Shown here: positions 20,876-32,847 of the stretch, piece by piece
Layout: each line of letters opens with the position of its first letter
Position numbering within the stretch: position 1 is the stretch's first letter
Assembly (NCBI GenBank): GCA_950022655.1
Contig: OX465584.1
Span: forward strand, 59,259,841 to 59,323,840
DNA from: Alentia gelatinosa
Lineage: Eukaryota > Annelida > Polychaeta > Phyllodocida > Polynoidae
Direction of reading: 5' to 3'
Length of the DNA stretch: 64,000 bases
Translations under genes and position numbers: made by a program
The notes under the pieces: model-generated
What the model saw: the letters and a program-made list of their open reading frames with translations, nothing else
What the model was told of the DNA's origin: nothing
Databases searched by the model: none

Positions 20876-22190
20876 GCGAATACTAGCCCTACCACTGTGA
20901 CTCACTGTCAGTCAGTACTTTAGATGTACTAATCTTTCTGTTTGGTGGGTTTTTATAACATAAAATCCGTACTTTCAGATGAACAACTAACTAAACCTTG
21001 CGATTTGTTATTGTTGTTCGCCCACATACAGGAAAATTGGTTGTTCATGGTGTCACGTTATTTTCTTTTCAAACACAACTATAAGACAAAGAACTCCAAG
21101 GTGTACATTGAAGAGGTAGCAAAAAAACTGATGAAAGGTCATTGTAGTAAAAAAAAAAAAAAAAAAGGTCATTGTAGTATGCCTCAGCCAGCTTTCAAAT
21201 ATCAAATCAATCCACAATCACTGTATAATTTGCCAGAGTGTGCCTCAAATCAGGTTGATGTCCATACATTAGGTCTAATTCTGATCTAATAGCTGGCCAT
21301 CACTCGCTATAAGGTCACCCCCAACATGTGTGGCATTTCCCTAAGCTCCCTGATTGAAAACAGATCACACTCTGCCAGGCCTTATGTAGTGAAGTCTTGA
21401 CAAAGGTCAGTATGCTGTTTAGCGGTTTTCATAAACGTACGCGGCATTTGAGGTAAATACCACACTCACTGAAGCCTGGGCATGTGAGGTTTAGATCGTA
21501 ATGTTTGTAGGACCCTGTAGTATGCTCATGGCTTCTTTTGAATCCATGTATCACATTTACCTAGGATTTTAAATTAGTTATTGGATGCAGCGGTCATCAA
21601 ACGATTAAGTTCTAAGGAGCAGTGACATTTTTTGTGTTATTGGAGTAAGGAATTCTTCTGCCAATGGCAGGTTTAATGTGACATCCATTTGAGAATTGTT
21701 TATATAAGTTTCATCCAAAACAACAATGAGGAAAGATTGATGAAGAGTGAGATTGATAAATTGAAATGGAACGAAATTATTCCATACAAAATTTATGTGC
21801 ATGACAAGACAATACTCAGAATGAGACAGAACAAATTTAATATAAATTATAGCTTACAGAAGAACGATTTCTTCTTACAGGGCAGGTATTAGAGAAATGG
21901 CTAAAGAAAAACAGAGTTAAAAAGCCTTCCAGATTTTTTCCAAGAACACAAATTCCTCTTACAGTTTTTCATCGCACAACCATATTTTTCAACCTGCAAT
22001 TTTTGTTTTAGTTCTTGTAAAATCAGGATGATGTCGAACACATTATCATAGAAAAGTCTCTTCCTGTGTACAAAGGCTTTGCCATATAGAAGAATGTAGT
22101 TGATAAATTTCACCTTATTCTTGTTAAGTCCTGGGTCTACCAATCCAAAAACAATTTCCCTGGTTGTATCAGGAAAAGAGTCTTCTCCTT
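20876..22190. other. No supported gene; contains poly-A insertion
   Basis: A 115-codon frame (20942-21289) is crossed by a poly-A insertion (21150-21163) and matches no family I recognise. The rest is AT-rich without repeats I can match. Confidence 0.45.
21134..21179 (+). mobile_element. Poly-A micro-insertion with 16-bp duplication
   Basis: AAAGGTCATTGTAGTA occurs at 21134-21149 and again at 21164-21179, separated by A14. This is what a LINE-driven insertion truncated to its poly-A tail leaves behind. A slipped tandem duplication is the alternative. Confidence 0.6.
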
Positions 22191-22492
22191 TATCCTACCC
22201 CTAACATAAAATCCCATAGGCTTAACATTGAGTTTCTGTATGCCACGCTGACTGGCATACGGAGTATCATATGCCACTAGTGGCATACAGAATTGTTATC
22301 ACGTATTATTCCAAAATCGAGGAGACAGGGTAGGATAAAATCAAAATCTGATTCGTTTTAATCGTTGCCACCGTATGACACTCCTGGAGTTTTGGCTCTG
22401 GACTTCACTCAGCTTCGCCTCGTGAAGTCACTATGCAAACTCCAGTCGTGCAATACGGTGGCCAAGATTAAAACTCATCCAGTTTTACGATA
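22191..22492. mobile_element. HM1 element, copy 2
   Basis: Same order and ends as copy 1: TATCCTACCCC at 22191, loop CTCAGCTTCGCCTCGTGAAG (22408-22427), end GTTTTACGATA (22492). About 302 bp. Confidence 0.85.
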
Positions 22493-22576
22493 GTAATAAT
22501 AGAGAAACCAATTCTTCACCATACCGCAGAACCATCTGACATCAGTGGATCCATGAAAGAAGTGAAGAACATCCAC

Positions 22577-22656
22577 TGCACGAACACCACTATTTTATGT
22601 ATGAATGCGCCCGGCGTATATAAGTATGCTTTTGTGTATACAAGGTTGTCCCCATG
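22577..22656. repeat. Half copy of the CACTGCAC MITE
   Basis: CTGCACGAACACCACTATTT and then GCGCCCGGCGTATATAAGTA match the right part of 9369-9669 in reverse. Confidence 0.6.
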
Positions 22657-22732
22657 TTTATTACCCACCTAATACAAAGTGTCCATAGATAACACATTGG
22701 GAGTTTGTATGGACATAGACATAGATCCTACC

Positions 22733-23124
22733 CTGTCACATGTTTTTAATTGCATATGTCATCCGTTGCATATAAATCTTATATGGCATAACCGTGGCAT
22801 ACAGTCACACCATGTTAAGTCTATGGAGATTTATATGAGGGGAGGATAATATCATGAAACGTCACCAAATTTCATATGATTATTTATATGGTGTGAGTTG
22901 TCTTCATGGAATGATATCCGAAGTGGAGCTGAGTGATATCTGTAGTGGAAGAGAACAAACGCCATGTAAACAATAATATGAAATTGAGTGACGTTTAGAT
23001 TTCAGCCTACCCCTGTCACATGTTTTTAACATCATATGTCACCCGAGGCATATAAATATTCTATGGCAAAATCGTGGCATACGGTCAGACTTATATAAAG
23101 AGATTTATATGAAGAGTGGGATAA
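22733..23124. mobile_element. HM2 array: module-hairpin-module
   Basis: A module (22733-22852), a hairpin with GGAGCTGAGTGATATCTG (22853-23003) and a second module (23008-23123) stand in line. Module ends GATCCTACCCTG and GAGGGGAGGATAA; the second ends GAGTGGGATAAA, where MITE-E begins. Confidence 0.75.
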
Positions 23125-23521
23125 AGCCCAATTCACATCATTCAGAACATTGACGTACCTTAGTCAGCCACAAATGAACAGTAATTTGTCTTAGGTGGGT
23201 CATCCTAACAGAGTTGACTCTAGTCGGTAGATGTAGGACAGCTAGGCAAGGGTCAGCCAATAATTAGTGAACCCCTTCATTGAGATGTTCTTTTGTCGGA
23301 AAAGATATGTCGTTCGATGTTCCTAAATTACTTGCTAAAAGTTTATCATCATGATTGATATATCCTGTCGCCAACAACGGAATGTTGGTAAATGGCCCCT
23401 GATTGGATGGCCGACACGGGCCAAGGGGTTACATGATTTGCCCGCGACAAGTTCACCGACTCCTATACGATTTGGGAACTAATCGTTTAACCCTGAATCG
23501 GTAGATGTGTGTTGGGCTTAA
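23122..23521. mobile_element. MITE-E copy with TAA duplication
   Basis: Element 23125-23518, flanked by TAA at 23122-23124 and 23519-23521. Contains TCGGTAGATGTAGGACAGCT and the end GGTAGATGTGTGTTGGGCT. About 394 bp, longer than the usual 306 because of central sequence including TGTCGCCAACAACGG. Confidence 0.8.
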
Positions 23522-24596
23522 AGGAAAAGAGTTAGAGGACATCACAGGCACCCAGCTGTAGTTTCACTTCCACAACTCTGTCAACTGAATCGGCATGGGA
23601 CACAGTGATTACAGTGAGCCTCCACTTTCCAGGAATCTCTCGGAACACTCCCAGCATAGAAATGGTGTCTGGCGATTCAAATAATGGCGCGAAAAAGCTA
23701 CCACCGCAATAGGATCTGCATGGTTGCATGCAGAGGTCATTAAATCCGGCCGGGGAGGGACGGGGAGTGGACCAGCCATTTTACGTCCCAGCGATTAATG
23801 GAAAAGCAAATTGATACTTAGCTAGAACTGGACTGTTTGGCGTTCGTGGATACACAGATTATTTAATTATATTTAATTCATTTGGATTCTGTTTGCACGT
23901 TGCGGTGAGGACATTGACAGGGTGTGACGTGGGCTAAACGCTCTGATCATTCTATCAGAGGTAAACATGCAAATGACGTCATTGGACGAGATGCACATCA
24001 AGGGTCTACATTAAATATGGCCACATTGTGGACTCGGAGTTTCTACTGCGCATTTAGGTGCTTGGTTCCAGAAAATGACCCATGGACTGAATAAAACCCA
24101 AACCTTTTATCATTTAATTAACTTTTTAATACGAGCTTCACTCTTTTTTTTATTAACTGCAGTTCTGAGATGAATATATATATATGTGTCCATTCAACCG
24201 CGGAACAATTTTATATATATATATATATATATACTCGCGTGACAACATATGATTTTTCAACGATGAGAATAATAATTACCTCTCCAAATCACATGTACAC
24301 TCTTAAAAACCTACAAAAATATCCATATATTAGATTTCTCAAGGCCAAGGTCCAGAAAGCTAAGACCATGTATAATACATGGTCCCTTCTAAACACTACA
24401 AAATTAACCTTGTCACCCAAAGTTGTTACATATCCTAGCTCTGTTTTAGAATAAGCCCCTTATTAGTTTTTTATTTTGGTTCTTTTCTCTTTCTTTACCC
24501 CCTGCCGTTTTCTCCCCCACCCCCCATACATACTTATGTTCATAATATACTTGATTAGTTTCAACCCTTAACTAGGGAAAAAGAACCCCCTGCCCC
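23522..24596. other. No gene firmly supported
   Basis: A 65-codon minus frame (23532-23729) has balanced, strand-like composition (VFREIPGKWRLTVITVSHAD) and could be an exon, but I recognise no family and see no convincing splice pair. The rest is AT-rich, with TA dinucleotides at about 24211-24232. Confidence 0.35.
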
Positions 24597-24935
24597 TTTA
24601 GCCTACCCCTCATATAAATCTCCATAGACTTAACATGGTGTGACTGTATGCCACGGTTATGCCATATAAGATTTATATGACACGGATGACATATGCAATT
24701 AAAAACATGTGACAGGGTTGGATAAAATCTAAACGTCACTCAATTTCATATAATTGTTTACATGGCGTTCGTTGTCTTCTGCTACAGATATCACTCAGCT
24801 TCTCTTCGTGATATCATTCCGCGAAGACAACTCATGCCATATAAACAATCATATGAAATTTGGTGACGTTTCTTGATATTATCTCACTCCTTGTGTCCCC
24901 ACCCCTGTAGACTTAACATTGGGAACTCATTGAGA
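24597..24935. mobile_element. HM2 element, inverted, plus HM4-like module end
   Basis: The module (24597-24730) is followed by a hairpin with CTCAGCTTCTCTTCGTG, ending GTGACGTTTCTTGAT (24880). Then ATCTCACTCCTTG...TAGACTTAACATTGGGAAC (24886-24935) is the end of another module type. Confidence 0.72.
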
Positions 24936-25568
24936 ATTTATTTTCACTACAAGGAGCCAAGGAGCTAAAAGCAAATTCATTCGCATTTGTAATCCCCCTC
25001 TACTTTAGTCAAAAGTACCTACAACTTTTGACTGACAAAATCCTCAACGATTTTTTCTTTGTTTCTGTAAAATTTCACAGACCTGCTTCATCAACAAGAA
25101 GATTAACCCAGCTTGAATCTTTCAGAAGTACACTTTATCAGTGGTGCCAAATTCACAGGAAAGAATTACTGAAGAGGTTTATTTCTGGTTTCACAATATC
25201 CATCGAATGATTTTGGGTCTAAAATGCCAAAATGCCAGTCAAGGGCTTCAGACAAATTCATCGGTGCTAAAGGTCGGCTACTGAAAATCCCCTGCAGTCC
25301 CCTTTGGTGCGATAGAGGCTGTCGGGACACATTTTACTGTCTTAACACACAAGATAACGTCTGTCGATCAATGAAAAAAAAACATTTATAAATCTAGATC
25401 TCCCTGGGAGTGCTGGACATAGGGATCGTCCTTGGAGCTCAATTAATGATTTAATTATAGGTTTTATTGTCTTAACATGGTGGGCAGATGAATGAACGTG
25501 TGAGGTGGGATGGTGTTTTTTTTCTGTAATGGCGGTAAGTTTTTTGGCGGGAAAGCTGTGCTGCGTTG
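24936..25568. other. No feature recognised
   Basis: Mixed-composition sequence. Short frames only; no repeat match. Confidence 0.5.
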
Positions 25569-25589
25569 GTGTGGAGCTAGACTGGCTCC

Positions 25590-26047
25590 ATTCCCTGCAT
25601 CCTATGGCTACCCTCCTCGCTGAGATACTGGCTCCATTCCCTGCATCCTATGGCTACCCTCCTCACTGGGATACTGGCTCCATTCCCTGCATCCTATGGC
25701 TACCCTCCTCGATGGGATACAGGCTCCAGTCCCTGCATCCTATGGCTACCCTCCTCGATGGGATACTGGCTCCAGTCCCTGCATCCTATGGCTACCCTCC
25801 TCGCTGAGATACTGGCGCCAGTCCCTGCATCCTATGGCTACCCTCCTCGATGGGATACAGGCTCCAGTCCCTGCATCCTATGGCTACCCTCCTCGATGGG
25901 ATACAGGCTCCAGTCCCTGCATCCTATGGCTACCCTCCTCGATGGGATACAGGCTCCAGTCCCTGCATCCTATGGCTACCCTCCTCGATGGGATACAGGA
26001 CTGGCTCCATTCCCTGCATCCTATGACTACCCTCCTCGCTGAGATAC
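25590..26047 (+). repeat. 46-bp minisatellite, about 10 units
   Basis: Unit is about 46 bp with CTGGCTCCAGTCCCTGCATC followed by CTATGGCTACCCTCCTCGCT. Variation is mostly GATGGGATACAGG against GCTGGGATACTGG. Frames of 100-130 codons reading through are translations of this repeat. Confidence 0.92.
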
Positions 26048-26048
26048 T

Positions 26049-26336
26049 AAAGAAGAAACCAACAAGTTTTGGTTAAAGTCGTCCTTCGGCACGAATTTGA
26101 TGCGGAGTGATATGAATGAGGCGACAGCCGAGTGAATACCACGTATCATTCAAACGAGTTGGAGAGTGACCAAAACTAGTTGCTTTCTGAATCTGTCTCA
26201 CCCCTGTACATACTGAAAGAACAGACACCATACAGGATATAGACCATGGAGAACGGACAATAGTACTTGTAGGGGCATGGAGAACAAGTTCCCAGTGTTA
26301 AGCCTATGGACATTTATTCCAGGGGTGAGATAAATG
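26049..26336. mobile_element. HM4 element inside minisat-carrier
   Basis: Same order as 19986-20280: hairpin with GAGGCGACAGCCGAGTG, module from TCTCACCCCTG to CCAGGGGTGAGATAAAT. It splits the minisat-carrier just after the tandem array. Confidence 0.82.
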
Positions 26337-26495
26337 CTATGACAACACATGCGGTCAGGGAACTGTAGGAAGGGAAGGGGAGGAGTAGGAGGAAGCCTAG
26401 GGTTATAGGGAGCGGCTTGGGGCCATAAACAGGAGATTCTGTTCATAGTGGACAAGATTTTGATTCATGGACAAGTCAGAGAAGGATACATACAC

Positions 26496-26797
26496 AACAT
26501 TGACTGGTTTCAGATAAAAGCGGCCGTATGCTCCGGGGAGTTGACACGTAGTAATATCCGAAGAGCATACAAACGCTTGTATCTGAAACCAGTCAATATT
26601 GTATTTATTATCCACCTTTTCTGGACAAGTGGCATGTCAATATCAGTTCATTTTAGTTATGCACTATTTTCCATACGCACTATATTTCCGTATGCGCCAC
26701 CCGGAGCATACAACATATCCGTATGCGCCGGGTATGTCCATACACACTCCCTATGTGTTTTCTATGGACAGTTTGTATTAGATGGATAATAAATAAT
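26496..26797. mobile_element. HM-type element, TATTATCCACC module
   Basis: The hairpin arms TTGACTGGTTTCAGATAAAA (26500) and CTGAAACCAGTCAATATTG (26583-26601) are followed by a module from TTTATTATCCACC (26603) to GGATAATAAATAATAT (26784-26799). Related hairpin at 33590-33722. Confidence 0.75.
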
Positions 26798-26945
26798 ATA
26801 GAGAAACAGGCTTACTGTCTCCGTACAGATTAAATACGCGATCAGATGAACCGATGCCGAAAGGCAGAGGTTCATCTGATCGACGATTTTACCAAGTATT
26901 TTATCCGTACGGAGACAGTCAGCCTGTTTCTCTATTATTATATAC
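26790..26945. mobile_element. Foldback hairpin, GAAGACAGT family, copy 2
   Basis: Arms AGAAACAGGCTTACTGTCTC and GAGACAGTCAGCCTGTTTCT enclose GATGAACCGATGCCGAAAGG. Adjoins the element to its left. Confidence 0.78.
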
Positions 26946-27203
26946 CTCAAAATATCCAATTTTTAACCTTGCTTCTGGGTGAGTTTTTGGATTTCGCCGC
27001 TGTACATACCCCGTACGCCACATACATACCCCGTACGTCACCTAGGTGTCGTACGGATATAAATACGACATGGGTAGGAGCGGGCCTTATGTATAGGATA
27101 TACTACCACAGGTATATAATACTAAAATGGACTTTATTCTGATTGTGTTAAATCATTTAATGAATGTTAATAATCAAAGACCTTAGCAAGTCTAGTCTGG
27201 AGC

Positions 27204-28381
27204 GTGATGGACAAAAGTCGTCTGCTTCGATTGATTGCGGAGCGCCACCTTGCGTGGGCGGGCGTAGGTGGCGTCTGCTCACTCTCCATACAGAGGTACG
27301 GATCGGAGGATGAGATAGTGTGATATGTAGCCCAGGATGTGCTTGGAGACAGCGTTACGATCTCCCTGTGGGACGATGGAGAGGGAGGAACTGGATTGAT
27401 ATGGCGCCAAGGGACAAAGTGGAAAAAGGGAGAGAGAGAGAGCAATGGAGCGAAGTGTTTGTAGGACATTTACAATGCTCGTTTAAATTGGTCCGTTGGG
27501 TATAAGAATCGCATTGTTGTGATCACAAAGCATTTCCTTTTCCGGAGTCGCTTCAATGCTAGAAAAAACCCATAAAAGTGACAGTGATAATTCTTTTTTC
27601 CTATAACCAATATCTACCCTATGAAAGCATATACATCCCAATTGCCGTATAAGGGTATGATATAAGGTATAAGGGAATGAAGATGATTTGATGGTATTTT
27701 TCATGAAACCCATTTCAGATCATATTTTTAGTAATATATGATCAGTAATGTTCATTTACAGAAATTCATGTACTTCGGAATGGATCAAATCTATTCATGA
27801 TAATTAAATTGATAGACTTTTTATAATATTCAGCCATTTTTTTAATTATTTTTAATCATTTTGCAATCGGCATAAAATATTTCCAATTCTTTTGTCGGGC
27901 AGTTTAGATCTGGAAAACCATTAATACCGATTCAAATGGTGCCTTGTTGGCATTTCAACAATCACACAATTTCTCCTGGGGCTTTTCTTGTTTCCATTTC
28001 TGTAATTTCAAGCATGTTTATAATCAGATAAGAAAACTGTGAAAAAAAGTCCATCTTCTTGCACAGTGACCATTAGTTCTCGCCCGGTCTCGTGCGGGGC
28101 GAGAACTGGGTGACTTCCGGTTTGTGTCTGAGACGCTTTATCATGGACGCTACGTGACTTTTTGTCTTGGGATCTGTGTTCAGAATGTAATGATGTTGCT
28201 TGACGAAGGCCCGGGCTTCCCTTGTGAGGTGACACAAATACTGTGAGTTGTTCCTCCCACACAAGACCGTCTTTGACGAATAGATGTCAGCCCAAGGTGC
28301 CACGTTGTCTGCTTTAACGTGACCCAGTCGCCCTTAGAACATCCTAGACTGGATGATTGTTCTTTGGTCAGCGATGAACCT
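27204..28381. other. No gene recognised
   Basis: 27225-27440 is GC-richer with GA repeats. Two overlapping minus frames of about 80 codons (28008-28303) have no domain. AT-rich otherwise. Confidence 0.45.
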
Positions 28382-28909
28382 TTAAAGGCATATCGGACAA
28401 TATGGCCTGAAAATTAAAACCCATGTCTTTTTCCCGAAAATTTAATATGATGATCTCCAAGTATTGTAGAACACATACCTAAATTAAAAATCGGGGGTCA
28501 CCGTGCTAGTTTTTGATTTATAGATCAATATGATGATAATTTTATATAAGAATATATAGAAATTCTAAAAAGTATTTTTTCACCTAGTAAAACCCATGTC
28601 ATTTTCCTCAAATTTTCACAGAATATAGTACATATATAGTACTACTTATTTATGTTTTAAAAATCATATGTCACCGCCCTTGTTTTTGAAAGAATTGAGG
28701 AAAACCATATTTTTCAGTAGATTTCCTTAGTAAATCAAGCAAATGCAAATTGGTCTATTTTACCTATTGATTTTGGATAAACTGGACAAAATGTTAAATT
28801 TACTCATGTAGAATTAGAATGAGTCCCAAGAAACCAGTTTTGACTAATAATTGACATTATTTAGAAATCAACAGGTGGCGCAACTGTGAATTGTAGGATA
28901 TGCCTTTAA
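28382..28909. mobile_element. Family M element, TTAA duplication, copy 1
   Basis: Element 28386-28905 (520 bp) flanked by TTAA. Inverted ends AGGCATATCGGACAAT and GTAGGATATGCCT. Its partner at 42804-43324 (521 bp) is in inverse orientation. TTAA suggests piggyBac-like mobilisation, but the ends are also compatible with other TTAA families. Non-coding. Confidence 0.82.
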
Positions 28910-28936
28910 CATGACGAATACAAATTGTAGAAATAT

Positions 28937-29283
28937 TTATCTCACCCCTGGTACAAGTTTAGCCATAGGAATAACATTAGAAAAAAATGCTCAACGATCA
29001 CCCCAGTAAAGTTACAATACTACCCCACGGTTGTGGCTTAGCGAATTAGAGATGACGTCATATGGATTTGCTAAGTACATTCTGATTATTCTGAAGTTAT
29101 GATGATATTTAATGTCATAGAAAGGGGTAAGATAAATCCAGAATCGCACTCGAATCGTAAAATAGACAATACTCCACTCGTTTGGTTGTGCCATAATTGT
29201 CACTCAGCTTCGCCTCCATGACAATTGCAGCCCATCCAAACTCGTGGAGTATTGTCTATTTATATGATTCTCGATGCAGTTCT
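28937..29283. mobile_element. HM5 element, copy 1
   Basis: The module runs from TTATCTCACCCCTGGTACAA to GGGGTAAGATAAA. Then a hairpin with arms AATAGACAATACTCCACTCG and its complement and the loop CTCAGCTTCGCCTCCATGAC (29203-29222). A second, interrupted copy lies at 53281-53835. Confidence 0.83.
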
Positions 29284-29380
29284 ATATAAGTATTTCTATG
29301 ACAATAGGTAAAATGACAAATAACAGTTATAGAAAAATGTCCGGAGAAGGCCATAAGGCATAGTTTGCTGAATTGCTGTA

Positions 29381-29657
29381 TAAGGCCTGGCATCCACCTA
29401 GTATGATATGGCTCCGATATGATCTACTATGGACCTCCCGAGAGAAGAATCCAAAACGCGTCGGAAGGTCCCCTTATATCGGGGAAGTTGACCACGTTTC
29501 TGCGATTAGACATTGATAAAAAACCCATACAATGCATGGTGGATTGGCTAGTCTTTGATTTTGCACCTTCCTGATATGTCTTCGATATTTGCTTTTTGTA
29601 TCGGTGCCATATTGGTAGGTCTCATTTTCTATCGTAGTAGGTGGACGCCAGGCCTAA
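29381..29657. mobile_element. MITE-C copy, TAA duplication
   Basis: Element 29384-29654, TAA on both sides. Ends GGCCTGGCATCCACC and GGTGGACGCCAGGCC. Interior shared with other MITE-C copies: AGTTGACCACGTTTCTGCGA and GCTTTTTGTATCGGTGCCAT. Confidence 0.85.
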
Positions 29658-29906
29658 CTGCACTAATTTGTTATTATTGTTTGTATTATGCATGGAAGAA
29701 CCCCCCGCTGTGTGAATGAATGTATGATGATATCTCAACCTAAATAGAAAAAAGTATTTTTATTGCATTATTGTATTATTATTCTTTACCTCTCTAGGTT
29801 CACATGTGTGATATATAACGTTGAGATAAAGGTATCATCCTATAAAATGTATTCATTAGGACATATTTATGTAATGTATTTCAGACTATGGATTGCATAT
29901 GACCAT

Positions 29907-30183
29907 TAAGGCCTGGCGTCCACCTACTACGATAGAAATTTAGACCTACCGATATGGAGCCAATACAAAAAGCAAATATCGGAGACATATCGGGAAGGTG
30001 CAAAATTGTAGACATATGACTAGACATTCCAATCCAGCACGCATTGTATGGGGTTTTTAATCGCAGAAACGTGGTCAACTGCCCCATTATTAGGTGACCT
30101 TCCGACGCAATTCTAATTTTCATCAGGAGGTGCATCGTAGACCATATCGGAGCCATATCGTAGAATCTGGACGCTGGGCCTTA
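29907..30183. mobile_element. MITE-C copy, inverse orientation
   Basis: Element 29910-30180. Flanks TAA and TTA, so the duplication is not clean here. Ends GGCCTGGCGTCCACCTAC and GGACGCTGGGCC. Confidence 0.83.
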
Positions 30184-30827
30184 TATCTGTTCATCGGTTC
30201 AACAAAGCTATGTAAATTTGTTGTTATGGCGTTGGATACCCCATTCTCTTTGGAAAAACGATTGTAACGATCGAAGGCGAAATAAAAATGTTTTTAAAAA
30301 AAGTCAAATGACAGATAGAGGATATAGAAATATGCACTTTTATGACAATGAATATAATGACCATTATACTATATAAAAATATAATGACCATTATACTATG
30401 ACCATTATACAATATAAAAATAAGTATTCATATAACAATAGACACAGTGACGAATAACTACCCAGTATAGAATAAGTTCCCTTTTTTCTTTTTTAATTAT
30501 TCTGAAAATTGAGATGTCACTCATGATGTAAAGACTGAATTGCGACACAGATCCTAGTGTAAAAGCTTAATATCGAGGTCGACAAGAAATGTGTCAGTCC
30601 ATCATTTAAAGTAGCTTTCCGTATACTACTTCCGGGTAGGAGACCAGTTGACTGTTCCGACCTCCAATAAATCTCATACACTTAGCTATAGTGTTATCAT
30701 ATTTCCTCCCCATACTTTCACCTACCATGGTACCTTCTATTTGTTTTACATTTTGCGGGCGTTGTCCAGAGATAATGGTACATCGAAACCTTCGTTCTTG
30801 CAAGCAAAGATATAAAAATTTTTGTAG
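30184..30827. other. No gene recognised
   Basis: AT-rich with a short direct repeat (AATATAATGACCATTATACT near 30350-30410). No open frame of note. Confidence 0.5.
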
Positions 30828-31109
30828 TTAGGCCTGGCGTCCAGCTACTACGATAGAAATTTAGACCTACCGATATGGCACCGATACAAAAAGCAAATTT
30901 ACAAGACATATCGAGAAGGTGCAATATCGTAGACATATGTCTAGACATGGCAATCCACCACATATTGTATGGGGCATTTATCGGTGTCTAATCGCGTGGT
31001 CAACTGCCCCAATTTTAGGTGACCTTCCGAAGCGATTTAGATTTTGTATCGGGAGGTACATCGTAGACCATTTCGGAGCCATATCGTAATCGGTGGACGC
31101 CGGGCCTTA
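30828..31109. mobile_element. MITE-C copy, TTA duplication
   Basis: Element 30831-31106 flanked by TTA on both sides. Orientation as 29910-30180. Confidence 0.85.
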
Positions 31110-31433
31110 CAATGGTGTGAAAGTTTCTATTTTTCTAAATACCATGGTGATTCATAAAAAGATGCACTGGAACTATGTAAATATAATTATCTAATTGCTT
31201 CAATTATACCACACTTACAGTGTTTAAGTGAGCGAATCTTTTTTATTTTTCTCTTGCCAGGGGGATAGTTCAAATATGAGCATTCCAAGTAAACACATGA
31301 AGACAATTATCTCTTCCATTGCTGGAATGACAGCTCATGTCTTCGGATGACTTTGCCTTTCCAAAGAAACACTCAATCTTTGATCAATGGAAATATCCTG
31401 GCGTTTACACCAGACGATTACGAGCAACGATTT

Positions 31434-31722
31434 TTAGGCCTGGCGTCCACCTACTACGATATGGCATCGATATGGTCTACAATGCACCTTCCGATAAAAG
31501 ATTCAAAATCGCGTCAGAAGGTCACCCAATATCGGGGCAGTTGACCACGTTTCTGCGATTAGACACCGATAAAAACCCTATACAATGCGGGGTGGATTGG
31601 CATGTCTAGACATATGTCTACAATTTTGCACCTTCCCGATATGTCTCCGATATTTGCTTTTTGTATCGGTGCCATATCGATAGGTCTAAATTTCTATCGT
31701 AGTAGGTGGACGCCAGGCCTTA
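31434..31722. mobile_element. MITE-C copy, TTA duplication
   Basis: Element 31437-31719 flanked by TTA. Near-consensus ends GGCCTGGCGTCCACCTAC and GTAGGTGGACGCCAGGCC. Interior frames are spurious. Confidence 0.87.
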
Positions 31723-31945
31723 GTTTAGCTAGACCTGACCACTTTGTATCGTCCATGGCTAGAACGACCATTTAAAAGCTTGAAAAGGCTTGAATAAATC
31801 GTCGAGACGATTCTCTAAAGCTCAATTATCAACCACCACACCTTTTGGCTAAAACGTCATGGTTCGATAATGTTTCACTTAACAACTTTTCCCCCAGCGA
31901 TTTTCTAATGGGAAACCGATACATTCACCTGTAGTTTAGGCAGAG

Positions 31946-32384
31946 TTAAGGGGGGCCTCCACCAACCACGACAAGGCTACGACAAGGGCCGACATGAAAG
32001 TCCCAATCGGTGCTTGTCGCAGCCTTGTCGTAAGAACAGGGGCTTTATGACAGTGTTGTCGGGGCATGTCGTAGACGTCCCTGGCTCCCGTAAAAAGAGA
32101 CGTCCATGGTACTGACACACTACGACAGTGATATGAGGAAACCACGCTACTCCACTACAAGGGTCCAGTCGTGGGAAAAATCAAACAGGTTCAATGTTGT
32201 TGTAGCTTTGTCGGAAGGCTCCCGACAAGCTTCCAATCGCAGCCCAATCGTGGCCTTGTCGCAGACTCTTGTCGGGAACTGGAGTCCACCAACCATGACA
32301 AGGCCTCCAGTTGTATGCCAATCGTGGACCTTTTTTGGAACCCATAGTCGTAGCCTTGTCCTGGTTGGTGGACGCCCCCCTTTA
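31946..32384. mobile_element. MITE-D copy 1, TTA duplication
   Basis: Element 31949-32381 (433 bp), TTA on both sides. Ends AGGGGGGCCTCCACCAACCA and GGTTGGTGGACGCCCCCCT. Interior is built of short ACGACAAGG/CCTTGTCG words. The 94-codon frame over it is not a gene. Confidence 0.85.
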
Positions 32385-32477
32385 ACCTAGAAGAATCGTC
32401 ACCCGTAGTCGTCTAGTGTAAATTCTGACTCAGGTGAAGAGCAGGAAGGAATAGAGGGAAACTATGTTCCGGTGAGA

Positions 32478-32576
32478 GAAAGTCAAAGTTACGAGGTGAG
32501 GACCGGAAAAATTACTGCCCAAGGCGTCAGCCGCGGGCAGCAAGTATTCCAGTCCTCATTGAGTAACTTTGACTTT
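32478..32576. repeat. Foldback hairpin
   Basis: AAAGTCAAAGTTAC and GTAACTTTGACTTT arms (outer), with GTGAGGAC/GTCCTCAT further in and a CTGCCC/GGGCAG tip around AAGGCGTCAGCCGC. Confidence 0.72.
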
Positions 32577-32733
32577 TTCTTACTGTTACTTGGTTTCTCT
32601 ATTCCTATATACATTCAAATACCGATAAAAATGGCTATTTTCTTACCTGCGATAGGCCAGAGAAAAATGGCCACCCTTATCGAGTAACTGCAACAGCTGT
32701 GTTTTCATCCCGGCGCTCTTTATATCACATGGT

Positions 32734-32847
32734 CAGCCCGGGACGAAAACATCAGCCCGGGACGAAAATATCAGCCCGGGACGAAAACATCAGCCTTGGA
32801 TGAAAACATCAGCCCGGGACGAAAACATCAGCCCGGGACGAAAACGT
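32734..32847. repeat. 19-bp tandem repeat, six units
   Basis: CAGCCCGGGACGAAAACAT repeats at 32734, 32753, 32772, 32791, 32810 and 32829. One unit is diverged (CAGCCTTGGATG). Confidence 0.92.

Larger units (their letters stand above)
25569..27203 (+). mobile_element. Minisat-carrier, about 10 units, with nested insertions
   Basis: Element 25578-27194, with 9-bp flanks GTGTGGAGC and GTCTGGAGC (8 of 9 match). Begins TAGACTGGCTCC, then about ten 46-bp units to 26047. HM4 (26049-26336) and two hairpin elements (about 26496-26945) interrupt the unique part. The end ...AGCAAGTCTA stands at 27185-27194. Confidence 0.82.

Noticed and set aside
20942..21289. 115-codon frame as a gene
   Set aside because: Contains a lysine run coded by the poly-A insertion, and neither half matches a family I know.
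28008..28303. Overlapping minus frames of about 80 codons as an exon
   Set aside because: No recognisable domain, and the two frames compete for the same DNA.
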